Shown here in pieces: positions 1 to 9,656 of a DNA stretch of 64,000 nt (the stretch's first letter is position 1; the number at the start of each line of letters is the position of its first letter). The notes beneath the pieces were generated by a model, which ran no database searches, had not been told where the DNA came from, and was given only the letters and a program-made list of their open reading frames with translations. The DNA lies in contig NZ_CAJGBN010000045.1 of NCBI RefSeq assembly GCF_904426505.1, positions 248,001 to 312,000 on the forward strand. The letters are read 5' to 3'. The position numbers were made by a program, and so were the translations under genes. This DNA is from Rubrivivax sp. A210. GTDB lineage: Bacteria; Pseudomonadota; Gammaproteobacteria; Burkholderiales; Burkholderiaceae_C.

Positions 1-621
1 GCCCAGGTGATCAACCTGAGCCTGGGCAGCCTGAATCGCACCAAGCTGCTCGGCACCATCCAGCTGATCGCGACCTGCGGCGATCCCGTGCTCGGGGATC
101 CGGTGGCAGACCTCAGCGATCCGGGCTACGCCGACGACCGGGCGCGTTGCGCCGCCGCCAGCACCGGCACGGTCGTGGTGGTCGCTGCCGGCAACGACGG
201 CAGCAGGAGCATCAAGCAATACCCGGCGGCCGAGAGCGTCTATGGCGTGATTCCGGTGGGCGCCACCGGCAGCAACGGTTTCATGGCGGGCTTCAGCAAC
301 TACGGCAGCTGGATCGATGTCGCGGCTCCCGGTGGTGGCATCACCAGCCTGGCGGCAGGGGGCGGCTATGCCACCTGGAGCGGCACCTCGATGGCCGCAC
401 CTCTGGTGGCCGGCACCGTGGCCCTGTTGCGCGCTCGCGAGCCCGGCCTGACGCCTCGCGCCGTGGCCGAGCGCATCCGCAAGTCGGGTGCCACGGTTTG
501 CGGCAGGGTTTCCCAGGTCCAGGTCAATGCCATGGCGGCTCTGACCGACAGGCTGCCGGCGCCGCTGAACTGTTCCTTGACTCAGACGAGCGGCTTCACC
601 TCCAGCAGCCGCTTGCGCTGA
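1..621 (+). CDS. Subtilisin-like (S8) serine protease, C-terminal fragment
   Basis: The open frame runs from base 1, so the gene starts outside the window and only the last 206 residues are seen. The catalytic serine motif GTSMAAP is at about residues 128-134 of the fragment, and the oxyanion-hole segment VVVVAAGNDG lies about 70 residues earlier, the usual S8 order. The catalytic Asp and His must lie upstream, off the window. After the catalytic core come only about 70 residues, so there is no large C-terminal sorting domain. Enzymes of this family are usually secreted endopeptidases, but no signal peptide can be judged here. The 3' end overlaps the convergent membrane-protein gene on the other strand. 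Confidence 0.9.
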   Translation, partial: AQVINLSLGSLNRTKLLGTIQLIATCGDPVLGDPVADLSDPGYADDRARCAAASTGTVVVVAAGNDGSRSIKQYPAAESVYGVIPVGATGSNGFMAGFSNYGSWIDVAAPGGGITSLAAGGGYATWSGTSMAAPLVAGTVALLRAREPGLTPRAVAERIRKSGATVCGRVSQVQVNAMAALTDRLPAPLNCSLTQTSGFTSSSRLR

Positions 622-1882
622 CCGACATAGCCGCGTGCCGCGCTGAGCAGGTTCCAACCCAGCCACGCGTAAGAGGCCGCCAAGGCGGCGCCAGCCGGCC
701 GCGCCAGCGGTGGCCAGCCACTGCGGCGAGCAGCAAGGCCAGCGCCCAGCCCTGCAGCCTTCCCTGGCCCGCCAGGCCTGCGGCAGGGATCATCTGCTTC
801 ATGTTCGGCACCCCCGCGGTCGGCACGCCCAGGCGCTGCAAATGCAGCCAGTTCAGGAAGGGCAGGATCTTGACCATCATGCCGCTGATCGCCGGCGTGA
901 ACACGCCGACCAGGGCCAGCACGCCCTGGGCCACCGCGGTACGCGGATCGGTGCCCAGGGGTGGCCACACCGCACAGGCGGCGCCCAGCGTGCAGAAGGC
1001 CAGCAGCGACAGCATGGCGAGGCGAAAGTGCCGCGAGGTAGCGTCATGGATCTTGCGCTTGCGCGTGTGCTGCAGCCACAGCGTGATGGCGCCGTGGCCG
1101 GCGGCCAGGGCCAGCAGCAGCAGGGCCAGTGCCGTGGCCACCGGCCCCAGGTTGAACCACAGCTGCGCGCTCCAGCCCAGCAGCAAGGCCAGCAGCAGCG
1201 GCGCGAAGGCGCGCGTGTAGCGTGGCGGGTAGGCCTGGGTGAGCTGGAACATCGGTACGACGTGGTAAGACACGCCGGCCAGCAGCATCAGCGACCAGCC
1301 CCCGAGACCCCAAGCCAGGTGGACATCGGTCAGCCTCAGCAGCGGCAGCGGCAGGCCCAGCGCGACGGTGGCCACCAGAGCCGCACCCAGCGCCACGGTC
1401 ACCGCCAGTCCGCCGACGGCCGCGCGCAGCGTCCACAGCGTCATCCCGGTGGCCGGCGTGCGCCACAGGCCCCAGGACACGACAGCGGCAAATCCCAGCC
1501 CGGCCAGCAGCAACAGCGGTGCGGCGGCCTGCCATAGCGCCGGCCACGCGAACAGCCAGCCGCCGGTGAGCATCAGGGTGCCGGCCAACAGCAGCGCTTG
1601 CACGGCCGCCGCCACCCAGGCCGGTCGCCAGACATTGGCGCCCACCGCCACCGGCATGAACTGCAGCAGGGCGCCGCACATGGCCTGCAGCATGAAGCCC
1701 AGCGCCAGCAGATGGGTCAGGGCCAACGCCTGCGGAGTCCAGCGCGAGGCCAGGGCATCGCCGCCCTCCACCACCAGCAACAGGCCGGCAAGCACGCCGA
1801 AGACCGGCGCGGCCAGGAAGAAGCGGTAGGGCACCGAAACCGGTGGTGCCTGCTCGAAGGACAGGCCAAAGGCCCCGGCCAC
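596..1882 (-). CDS. Multi-pass inner-membrane protein, apparent frameshift near the 3' end
   Basis: A 428-residue, very hydrophobic protein with roughly ten to twelve predicted membrane helices. Conserved-looking histidines sit in HLLALGF, HLAWGLGGW and SYHVVPMFQ, reminiscent of NnrS or haem-copper-oxidase-like membrane proteins, but I cannot name the family. It is the third gene of an operon after hemerythrin and DUF2249 genes, starting at a GTG 9 nt after the DUF2249 stop. The last 35-40 residues in this frame are arginine-rich and unlike a membrane protein, whereas a neighbouring frame ending at 582 encodes a proper helix (AALAASYAWLGWNLL) and a basic tail. A -1 shift at about 700-735 would join them. 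Role in NO or O2 metabolism is inferred from context only. Confidence 0.7.
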   Translation of the reverse strand: MAGAFGLSFEQAPPVSVPYRFFLAAPVFGVLAGLLLVVEGGDALASRWTPQALALTHLLALGFMLQAMCGALLQFMPVAVGANVWRPAWVAAAVQALLLAGTLMLTGGWLFAWPALWQAAAPLLLLAGLGFAAVVSWGLWRTPATGMTLWTLRAAVGGLAVTVALGAALVATVALGLPLPLLRLTDVHLAWGLGGWSLMLLAGVSYHVVPMFQLTQAYPPRYTRAFAPLLLALLLGWSAQLWFNLGPVATALALLLLALAAGHGAITLWLQHTRKRKIHDATSRHFRLAMLSLLAFCTLGAACAVWPPLGTDPRTAVAQGVLALVGVFTPAISGMMVKILPFLNWLHLQRLGVPTAGVPNMKQMIPAAGLAGQGRLQGWALALLLAAVAGHRWRGRLAPPWRPLTRGWVGTCSARHAAMSVSASGCWR

Positions 1883-1891
1883 CGCCCAGCC

Positions 1892-2122
1892 TCAGCCGTG
1901 CGGTCCGCGCGAATCGCGGATGCGGACCTCGTTCGTGCCGTCGGGCAGTTGCCGCTCGCTCCAGCCGTAACCGCGCGGGCCCAGGATGTCGAACAGCGGC
2001 TGCGGCCGGCAGAACAGCAGCAGCACCAACTCCTCGCCCTCGGCCAGGCCTTCCAGGGCCTGGAGGCAGAGCTGCAGCGGCTCGGGCGGCTCCATGCCGC
2101 GGCCGTCGATGACCCTCGTCAT
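1892..2122 (-). CDS. DUF2249 domain protein
   Basis: A 76-residue protein resembling the DUF2249 family: N-terminal strand followed by DGRGMEPPEPLQ, a helix, and the segment LFDILGPRGYGWSERQLPDG typical of these small SirA/TusA-like fold proteins. The ATG overlaps the hemerythrin stop codon by 4 bp (ATGA), so the two are probably translationally coupled. DUF2249 genes often accompany hemerythrins and denitrification or NO-response genes in proteobacteria; the biochemical role is not established. It lies inside a much longer open frame antisense to htpG, of which only this part is coding. Confidence 0.8.
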   Translation of the reverse strand: MTRVIDGRGMEPPEPLQLCLQALEGLAEGEELVLLLFCRPQPLFDILGPRGYGWSERQLPDGTNEVRIRDSRGPHG

Positions 2123-2556
2123 GCCTGCGCCAGCCGGCCCGCCAGCCCCGCGGCGAGCGCTGCGCCCGCCACGGCGCGGTCGCACATCGGATAGAGGATG
2201 TTCTCTTCCTTCAGGTTGTGCTGCTGCATCAGGATGAGCAGGGTCTCTGCCGTGCCGCCATAGCCCTCGGCGTCGCGCGCCGCCAGATCGCGGCCGAGCT
2301 GGGCCAGCAGATCGCGCATCTGGGCGTGTTCGCCGCGCATGATCGCGGTCGGGCCCGAGCACATGCCGGTGGCGGCCTCGAAGGCCGGGAACAGCAGTTC
2401 CTCCTCGCTCGCGAAGTGGGCCTCGAGCTGGCCCTGCAGCAGTGCCAGCGAGGCCGCGCCCTGGTCCCAGCGGCCCTCGGTCGCGTCTTCCTCGGCCCGC
2501 GCGAAGATGTCGTCGCAGTGCCGGTGGTGCTCGCGCAGCGGGGTGGTCAGGCTCAT
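2119..2556 (-). CDS. Hemerythrin HHE-domain protein
   Basis: A 145-residue four-helix-bundle protein with the di-iron ligand pattern of PF01814: histidines in REHHRH near residue 10, HFASEEE at 47-53 (His plus Glu), RGEHAQM at 74-80 and QQHNLKEEN at 111-119. Such proteins bind O2 or NO at a carboxylate-bridged di-iron site or serve in repair of nitrosylated iron centres. It is the first gene of an operon with DUF2249 and a polytopic membrane protein. An FNR-type palindrome lies 56-69 bp upstream of the ATG. The start fits the family's N-terminal helix, and the gene is divergent from htpG. Confidence 0.88.
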   Translation of the reverse strand: MSLTTPLREHHRHCDDIFARAEEDATEGRWDQGAASLALLQGQLEAHFASEEELLFPAFEAATGMCSGPTAIMRGEHAQMRDLLAQLGRDLAARDAEGYGGTAETLLILMQQHNLKEENILYPMCDRAVAGAALAAGLAGRLAQA

Positions 2557-2583
2557 GGCGGTGCTCTGGCGTTGGGGTGCGGC

Positions 2584-2625
2584 ATCTTGCGCAGGCCGCC
2601 GCCGCCACGCCTTGATGACGGTCAA
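2584..2625 (-). promoter_or_regulatory. FNR/Crp-type box and -10 element of the hemerythrin operon
   Basis: On the plus strand 2612-2625 reads TTGATGACGGTCAA, that is TTGAT-N4-GTCAA, one base from the FNR consensus TTGAT-N4-ATCAA. Measured toward the minus-strand gene, the palindrome centre (2618.5) lies 32 bp from the centre of a possible -10 hexamer CAAGAT (2584-2589). This is the geometry of a class II activator promoter with the box at about -41.5. Regulation by an FNR/DNR-type protein is inferred. Confidence 0.55.
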
Positions 2626-2728
2626 CGGCCCGGGCCGGGCTTGAATTCCTGCGCGCGGCCCCAAAATCCGCCCCTTCTGGCAGCCGCCGGCTGCCGGTCC
2701 CCCTTCCCCCGAACAGCCCAGAAGATCC

Positions 2729-4600
<1,872 letters not shown>

Positions 4601-4710
4601 GCGCCCGGCGCATCAGCCCTTTGGGGGCTTGACGGCCGGCCCGCCGGGCCTAGTCTGGCGGCCGGCCCCACTTCCTCTTCAACGACCGGGTCCGGCAGCC
4701 AGGAGTACGC

Positions 4711-5733
4711 ATGAACACCTTCACCCCGTCCCGCAACTTCATCACCGTCCGCCAGGCCGGCCGCGCCGCGCTGGTCGCGCTGGCTGCCCTGCTCGTCGCC
4801 TGTGGCGGCGGCGGCGACGCCACCAGCTCCCAGCCGGCGCAGGTGGTGGCGCCGCCCACGACACCGGCCACGCTGGGCACGACGGAGGCCGAGGCCAGCG
4901 CCGCGGTGCAGGCGGCGGTGGCCAGTGCCGATGCCGCGGTCAACCGTTCCAGCGCGCTCAGCGGCCTGGGCGCCCTGCTTGGCACGCCCATCGGCATGGC
5001 GCCCGAGCCCCAGGCCACGCGGGCGCAGCCGCTGGTGGTGCGCAACCTGCCCTGCGGCGACCTCATCGACGCGCCCTGCAACGGCAGCGCCACCGTCGAC
5101 ACCAATCTGGCCGACAACGCCACCGCCATCCCGGCCGGCGCCTTCTTCGACGTCCGCTTCAACGCCGTCAGCGGCTTCATCTTCGGCCGCAGCGCCACGC
5201 TCGCCGGCCGGCTGCGCATGGATTTCCTGAGCGCCATCGACGCCGATGCGCAGACCCCGGCCGGCCTGCACGTCATCCTGACCACCGAGCAGTTCGGCGG
5301 CTCGCTGGGTGGACGTGCTTTCGGCCCGGTCAGCGATATCGCCGAGCTGCGCATCAGTGCCCAGGGCGTGGCGTCAGTGGTCGCCGCCGGTCGCCAGTAC
5401 ACCGGCCTGGGCACGGTGTCGGTGACCGACGCCAACAACTACACCCTCGGCAGCGGCTCCGTTCGTGCCGCCCACTGGACCGCCGCCAACACCTATGTCG
5501 ACCTGGCCTTCGAGAACTGGCGCGTGGTGAACGGCCGTCCCGCACCCGGTTCGGCGCTGACGGTGAACGGCGCCGCCGGCAACAGCGCTTCCATCCGCGT
5601 CAGCGGCACGACGGCCGACACGGTCGTGTACGCCGTGACACTGACTTCGGCTGCCGCGACGCTGAACTTCAGCGTCATTGCCACCTACCCGGCCGGCGGC
5701 GGCGCGCCGAGCTACCGCGTCGTCGGCGGCTAG
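4711..5733 (+). CDS. Predicted lipoprotein of unknown function
   Basis: A 340-residue exported protein. The signal sequence has a basic, then hydrophobic stretch (ALVALAALLVAC) ending in a lipobox with Cys at about residue 30, followed by GGGGD, a glycine linker common in Burkholderiales lipoproteins. The mature part is rich in Ala, Thr, Ser and Val and looks beta-rich; it contains only two other cysteines, in the segment PCGDLIDAPCNG. An AGGAG ribosome site lies just before the ATG. I do not recognise a domain. The gene is convergent with srkA and overlaps it by 4 bp. Confidence 0.75.
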   Translation: MNTFTPSRNFITVRQAGRAALVALAALLVACGGGGDATSSQPAQVVAPPTTPATLGTTEAEASAAVQAAVASADAAVNRSSALSGLGALLGTPIGMAPEPQATRAQPLVVRNLPCGDLIDAPCNGSATVDTNLADNATAIPAGAFFDVRFNAVSGFIFGRSATLAGRLRMDFLSAIDADAQTPAGLHVILTTEQFGGSLGGRAFGPVSDIAELRISAQGVASVVAAGRQYTGLGTVSVTDANNYTLGSGSVRAAHWTAANTYVDLAFENWRVVNGRPAPGSALTVNGAAGNSASIRVSGTTADTVVYAVTLTSAAATLNFSVIATYPAGGGAPSYRVVGG

Positions 5734-6740
5734 GCGCCACCCATCAGCTCGATCTGCTCGCGCAGCTGCGTCGTCTGCTGGCTCCAGTAGGCGGCGCTGC
5801 CGAAGAAGGGAAAGTTGATCGGGAAGCTGGGGTCGCCCCAGCGCGCGGCCAGCCAGGCGCTGTGGCGCAGCATGCGCAGGGTGCGCAGCGGCTCGATGAG
5901 GGCGCGCTCGCGGTCGTCGAAATCGCAGAACTGCTCGTAGCCTTCGAGCAGGGTGTTCAGCTGCTGTGCCATGGTCGACGGGTCGCCCGAGACCAGCATC
6001 CACAAATCCTGCACCGCCGGGCCTTGCATCGCGTCGTCGAGGTCGACGATGTGCGGCCCGCTGTCGCGCCACAGCACGTTGCCGATGTGGCAGTCGCCGT
6101 GCAGACGCAGCGTGGCGAGGCCGCGCACGGCGTCGAAGGCGGCGATCACGGCGGCCAGCGCGCGTTCGCAGGCCTGCTGCCAGGCCGGGCGTTCGGCGTC
6201 GGAGACGTAGCCGCCGTCCAGCAGCAAGGCCTGTGCGCGCGGGCCGTCGACGTGCGGGTCGAGCCGGTGGCGGTGCTCGAAGGGCCGCTGCCGCCCCACG
6301 GCGTGCAGCCGCCCGATGAAGCGGCCGATCTGGCGCAGCGTCGCCGGGTCGTCAAGCTCCGGCTCGCGGCCGGCGCAGCGCAACGCCGCGGTGTAGCGGT
6401 GGGCGTGGCCCTGGAGGCTCAGGCAGGCCAGCGTGGGCGGCTCGCCACACAGGCGCAGGCCTGAGACGCCCGTCACGGCGTCGACCAGTGCCAGCGGCGG
6501 CACCACCGGCACCTCGGCGGCGGCGAGTTCGAGCGCGAAGCCGTGTTCCTCGACGATTTGCGCCTCGCTCCAACGCCCCGGCCGGTAGAACTTGGCCACC
6601 ACCGCGCCGCCATCTTCCAGAAAAACCTGGAAAACCCGGTTCTCATAGGAGTTGAGCTGCAGCACGCGACCGTCGCCGCGCAGCCCGACGGCGTCGAGCG
6701 CGTCGAGCACCTGCTGGGGATCGAGGCCGGAGAAGTTCAC
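5730..6740 (-). CDS. srkA: Stress-response Ser/Thr protein kinase SrkA (YihE/RdoA)
   Basis: A 336-residue kinase of the aminoglycoside-phosphotransferase fold. Visible elements are the nucleotide-binding start LQLNSYENRVFQVF, the ATP lysine in VVAKFYRPGRW (about K50), the catalytic loop LHGDCHIGNVLW and the metal-binding VDLDDAM. Length and the Y-E-N-R motif fit SrkA, which in E. coli counteracts MazF-mediated death and works in envelope stress. The GTG start directly abuts the stop of the upstream DUF2726 gene, so they are one transcription unit. The usual partner dsbA is not adjacent here. Confidence 0.88.
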   Translation of the reverse strand: MNFSGLDPQQVLDALDAVGLRGDGRVLQLNSYENRVFQVFLEDGGAVVAKFYRPGRWSEAQIVEEHGFALELAAAEVPVVPPLALVDAVTGVSGLRLCGEPPTLACLSLQGHAHRYTAALRCAGREPELDDPATLRQIGRFIGRLHAVGRQRPFEHRHRLDPHVDGPRAQALLLDGGYVSDAERPAWQQACERALAAVIAAFDAVRGLATLRLHGDCHIGNVLWRDSGPHIVDLDDAMQGPAVQDLWMLVSGDPSTMAQQLNTLLEGYEQFCDFDDRERALIEPLRTLRMLRHSAWLAARWGDPSFPINFPFFGSAAYWSQQTTQLREQIELMGGA

Positions 6741-7469
6741 TCAGGAACGGGTCGAAGAGCGCCGGGTGTCGACCGCGGCGCCGCCCTCGTCAACCTTCAT
6801 CCGCCCCTGCTCAGCACCTTCGCCGCCGGTCGTGCCGAGAGCGGCAGGGCCGCTGTCGGTGAAGAAGAAGGAGTCGTAGGCAGGCATCGATTCGCGCCAA
6901 TGCGTCAATTGCTCGTGGCGTCGCGCCGGAGCAACGCCTTCCAGCGGCATCGGTGCCGAGGCTGGCTGCGTGCCGGCGGCGGCGCTGCCAGTCTGGGGCA
7001 CAAGCGCCTGCAACTCGGCCGGCAAGGGCAGGCGATCAGCCGGGCAGCGCAGGTAGCGCACGCGGCAGGCGGCCAGCACCGATTCCTTGATCTGGAGCGC
7101 ACGCCCCGGCATGGGGCGGGTGCCCTCGATGTCGATCACAAGCAGCACGCGCCCATTGGCACTGCAGACCGCGAAATCGACGTGGAGGGCGCCGAGCAGG
7201 CGGTACCAATAGCGCAGCTGGCGCGGGTCGGTGGGCTGGCACAGGCGCACCAGCGGCAGCCGCGACAGCACCAGCTGCTGGGGCAGGGCTTCGTGCAGAT
7301 GGCGGTAGACGCGGCGCTCATCGGTGCCAAAGATGGGCCGGGCCGACAGCGGCCATTCCGTGGGCAGGGTCGGGGTGCGGCGCGAGCGCTGGCGCAACAA
7401 AAAGAGGCCGCCGCCGAGCAGCAGCACGACGGACACGGTGGCGATGGCCCAGGGCAGAACGGTTTGCAT
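6741..7469 (-). CDS. Membrane-anchored DUF2726 protein
   Basis: A 242-residue protein with one N-terminal membrane helix (VLPWAIATVSVVLLLGGGLF), then a DUF2726-like domain: LSARPIFGTDERRVYRHL, VDFAVCSANGRVLLVIDIEG and the following KESVLAACRVRYLRC. The D-x-A-V...D-I-E pattern resembles the restriction-endonuclease-like core proposed for this family. The last 80 residues are low complexity and probably disordered. It is read together with srkA downstream with no gap between them. The molecular function is unknown. Confidence 0.7.
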   Translation of the reverse strand: MQTVLPWAIATVSVVLLLGGGLFLLRQRSRRTPTLPTEWPLSARPIFGTDERRVYRHLHEALPQQLVLSRLPLVRLCQPTDPRQLRYWYRLLGALHVDFAVCSANGRVLLVIDIEGTRPMPGRALQIKESVLAACRVRYLRCPADRLPLPAELQALVPQTGSAAAGTQPASAPMPLEGVAPARRHEQLTHWRESMPAYDSFFFTDSGPAALGTTGGEGAEQGRMKVDEGGAAVDTRRSSTRS

Positions 7470-7576
7470 GGTCGGCTGGCGCTGCTTGTCGCTGCCGAAC
7501 CGTGCAACAACTCACGTCTCGACGCCAGTGTGGATGCTACGCCCCACCTGCGCCTCGGACATCACGAATTCGCCGA

Positions 7577-8230
7577 CTATGAGGCTCCGTGGGCGCCCGA
7601 GCCCCAGGTCCAGGCCGGCCACAGGCCGTCCAGGCGCCTGACTTGCAGCTTGACCTGGTAGTCGAATTCGGCGGCCCTGTGGTCGAGCAGGGCGCCGATC
7701 TGCGAGCCCAGCGTGTCTTCGGGCAGCGCGAGCCTTGCCACCACCTGCGGGCCGTCAAAGCTGATCTCGGCGCCGGCATTGCGCACGATGTTGAGCATGG
7801 GCACGTTTTCGCGGGCGACATAGATAACCATCAGGCCCACGCCGCGGTTGCGGGCGTGCATCACCGCGTGCTCGAAAAGTCGCGTCCCAAGCCCCTTGCC
7901 GCGCGCCTTGGGCAGCACCGAAACGCCGAATTCGACCTCGAGACCGTCGTTGTCGAAGGCCAGGTGAGCCATCCCGACGAGGCGCAGGCGGCGGTCAAAG
8001 ACGCCGTAAAGCTCGTCGCGGCCGAAGTCCATCTGCTCGACGTATTGGCCGATCTGTTCGTCGCTGGCAACGTGGCCGAAACGCAACAGACGGGCGTCGT
8101 CGGCAAGGGCCAGCAGATGGGCCAGCACGCGTTCTCGGTGGCGTGGCGCCAGCATGCGGATCGGGATCCAGTTTCCCCTGGGCGCAGTGCGCACGCCGGC
8201 GGGGGCTTGCGATGTTTGCTGCAGTTTCAT
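7577..8230 (-). CDS. GNAT-family N-acetyltransferase
   Basis: A 217-residue protein with a GNAT fold: the acetyl-CoA pyrophosphate loop appears as VLPKARGKGLGTRLFEHAV (R/Q-x-x-G-x-G/A signature), followed by the helix and MVIYVARENVPMLNIVRNAG, typical of motif B. The ATG at 8230 was chosen over the longer open frame because GGGAG lies seven bases upstream and the added N-terminus would be unusual. The substrate cannot be deduced; similar stand-alone GNATs in Burkholderiales are unassigned. The gene is divergent from rplM. Confidence 0.82.
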   Translation of the reverse strand: MKLQQTSQAPAGVRTAPRGNWIPIRMLAPRHRERVLAHLLALADDARLLRFGHVASDEQIGQYVEQMDFGRDELYGVFDRRLRLVGMAHLAFDNDGLEVEFGVSVLPKARGKGLGTRLFEHAVMHARNRGVGLMVIYVARENVPMLNIVRNAGAEISFDGPQVVARLALPEDTLGSQIGALLDHRAAEFDYQVKLQVRRLDGLWPAWTWGSGAHGAS

Positions 8231-8272
8231 GGCGACTCCCAGGTGTTCATCGACATGGTAGTCGAATGATTT

Positions 8273-8284
8273 AGGGTTAACCCT
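8273..8284. promoter_or_regulatory. Perfect palindrome upstream of the GNAT gene
   Basis: AGGGTTAACCCT is a perfect 12-bp inverted repeat, AT-rich at its centre in an otherwise GC-rich region. It lies 43-54 bp upstream of the GNAT start and about 33 bp upstream of the rplM -35 element. It could be an operator for either divergent gene; no matching regulator was recognised. Confidence 0.4.
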
Positions 8285-8316
8285 CAACAAGGCCTTGGGC
8301 TCGGCCGTTGACACCC

Positions 8317-8346
8317 TTGCGGCAATCAACGCCGGCGTCGTATACT
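8317..8346 (+). promoter_or_regulatory. Sigma-70-type promoter of rplM-rpsI
   Basis: TTGCGG (8317-8322) and TATACT (8341-8346) are separated by 18 bp. The -10 matches the consensus at five of six positions. Transcription would start at about 8353, giving a roughly 210-nt leader. Confidence 0.6.
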
Positions 8347-8350
8347 GATC

Positions 8351-8383
8351 GGCTTTCCCCCGTGGTTCGGCTGGGGGAGAGCC
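8351..8383 (+). promoter_or_regulatory. 5'-terminal leader hairpin of rplM mRNA
   Basis: GGCTTTCCCCC (8351-8361) pairs with GGGGGAGAGCC (8373-8383) over 11 bp with a single G-U pair and an 11-nt loop. It begins at or next to the predicted transcription start. It may stabilise the message or be an autoregulatory ribosomal-protein site; neither can be decided from the sequence. Confidence 0.5.
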
Positions 8384-8560
8384 AGCCTGGCGGTGTGGCA
8401 GTCCTTTTGCAGGAACGCTCACCGCACGCCCGAAAGGGTCCGAGAGGCCGCCTGCACAAGCGGCGCCGAGGAGCGGGCCGGATCGGCATCCGCCGAGCGT
8501 TCAGCCGACAGACCTGCGCGATTCGCCACTGGGCGGCTCGTGCAAATCCGAAAGACCCTC

Positions 8561-8989
8561 ATGAAGACCTTCAGCGCCAAGCCGGCCGAGGTGACGCACG
8601 AGTGGTTTGTGATTGACGCCACCGACAAGGTGCTCGGACGTGTTGCCAGCGAAGCAGCACGCCGTTTGCGCGGCAAGCACAAGGCCATTTACACGCCTCA
8701 CGTCGATACCGGTGATTTCATCATCGTCGTCAACGCCGACAAGCTCCGCGTCACCGGGGCCAAGGCCACCGACAAGATGTACTACCGGCATTCCGGCTAC
8801 CCGGGCGGCATCTATGCCACCGCGTTCAAGGACATGCAGGCCCGCCACCCGGGTCGCGCCCTCGAGAAGGCGGTCAAGGGCATGCTGCCCAAGGGCCCGC
8901 TCGGTTACGCGATGGTCAAGAAGCTGAAGGTCTATGCCGGTGACACCCACCCGCATACCGCGCAGCAGCCCAAGCCGCTCGAGATTTGA
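8561..8989 (+). CDS. rplM: 50S ribosomal protein L13
   Basis: A 142-residue protein identical in length to most bacterial L13. Recognisable segments are the N-terminal MKTFSAKPAEVTHEW, LGRVASEAARRLRGKHK, YYRHSGYPGG and the C-terminal region GMLPKGPLGYAM, which contacts 23S rRNA. L13 is one of the earliest proteins to join 50S assembly and can act as a translational repressor of its own operon. It is followed after 10 bp by rpsI, the universal bacterial pairing. The ATG was chosen by homology; upstream in-frame starts lie inside the leader RNA. Confidence 0.98.
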   Translation: MKTFSAKPAEVTHEWFVIDATDKVLGRVASEAARRLRGKHKAIYTPHVDTGDFIIVVNADKLRVTGAKATDKMYYRHSGYPGGIYATAFKDMQARHPGRALEKAVKGMLPKGPLGYAMVKKLKVYAGDTHPHTAQQPKPLEI

Positions 8990-8999
8990 GGACGCAGCG

Positions 9000-9392
9000 A
9001 TGATCGGACTTTGGAACTACGGCACCGGCCGCCGCAAATCGAGCGTGGCTCGCGTCTTCATCAAGAAGGGCAGCGGGCAGATCGTCATCAATGGCAAGAC
9101 CATCGATGATTACTTCGGTCGCCAGACCTCGATCATGATCGTGCGTCAGCCGCTGCTGCTCACGGGCAACAACGAGGCCTTCGACATCAAGATCAACGTA
9201 CACGGCGGCGGTGAATCCGGCCAGGCCGGGGCCGTGCGCCACGGCATCACCCGTGCGCTGATCGACTACGACGTGGCCCTCAAGCCCGACCTCAGCCGTG
9301 CCGGCTTCGTGACGCGCGACGCACGCGAAGTCGAGCGCAAGAAGGTCGGTCTGCACGGCGCCCGCCGTCGGAAGCAGTTCAGCAAGCGCTGA
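9000..9392 (+). CDS. rpsI: 30S ribosomal protein S9
   Basis: A 130-residue S9 with GTGRRKSSVARVF at the N-terminus, the GGGESGQAGAVRHGI RNA-binding stretch and the conserved basic tail ending in QFSKR, whose terminal residues contact P-site tRNA. It is the second gene of the rplM-rpsI operon, and a rho-independent terminator lies 55 bp downstream. The ATG is chosen because the protein then begins MIGLWNYGTGRRK as in other Burkholderiales. Confidence 0.98.
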   Translation: MIGLWNYGTGRRKSSVARVFIKKGSGQIVINGKTIDDYFGRQTSIMIVRQPLLLTGNNEAFDIKINVHGGGESGQAGAVRHGITRALIDYDVALKPDLSRAGFVTRDAREVERKKVGLHGARRRKQFSKR

Positions 9393-9446
9393 TCCCTGGG
9401 TCGGGCTGCCTTGGAGGCGGCCCGCGCGCCGGAACGAGAGCCGCAA

Positions 9447-9483
9447 AGCCGCCTGGCCCGTCTTGCACGGGCGGCGGCTTTTT
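9447..9483 (+). terminator. Rho-independent terminator of rplM-rpsI
   Basis: Stem AGCCGCC (9447-9453) with GGCGGCT (9473-9479), continued after a 2-nt bulge by GCCCGT (9456-9461) with ACGGGC (9467-9472), loop CTTGC, then a run of five T from 9479. It is the clearest intrinsic terminator in the window. Confidence 0.88.
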
Positions 9484-9656
9484 CATTGTCGTGGCGGCAA
9501 TGCCCGCGCCTGGGCAAGGTGTTGGCCCGGCGTGGGATCATTGCCCTCTTGCGCCGCGGCCGGCCGCAGGTCTGCCGGCCCTGGAAGTGCGGCGAGAATC
9601 CCTGGCTTGAATCCGCCGCCGCCCACAACTGGACAGAATCAGTACCGGAGCCCGAT

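Larger units (their letters stand above)
8231..8560. other. Intergenic region between GNAT gene and rplM (330 bp)
   Basis: This gap holds regulatory sequence only. It contains the perfect 12-bp palindrome AGGGTTAACCCT (8273-8284), a promoter for rplM-rpsI (8317-8346), a strong 5' hairpin (8351-8383) and a GC-rich leader of about 180 nt without a convincing reading frame. Confidence 0.7.

Noticed and set aside
8308..8346. Consensus TTGACA as the -35 element of rplM
   Set aside because: It is 27 bp from TATACT, too far; TTGCGG at 8317 gives an 18-bp spacer and is preferred.
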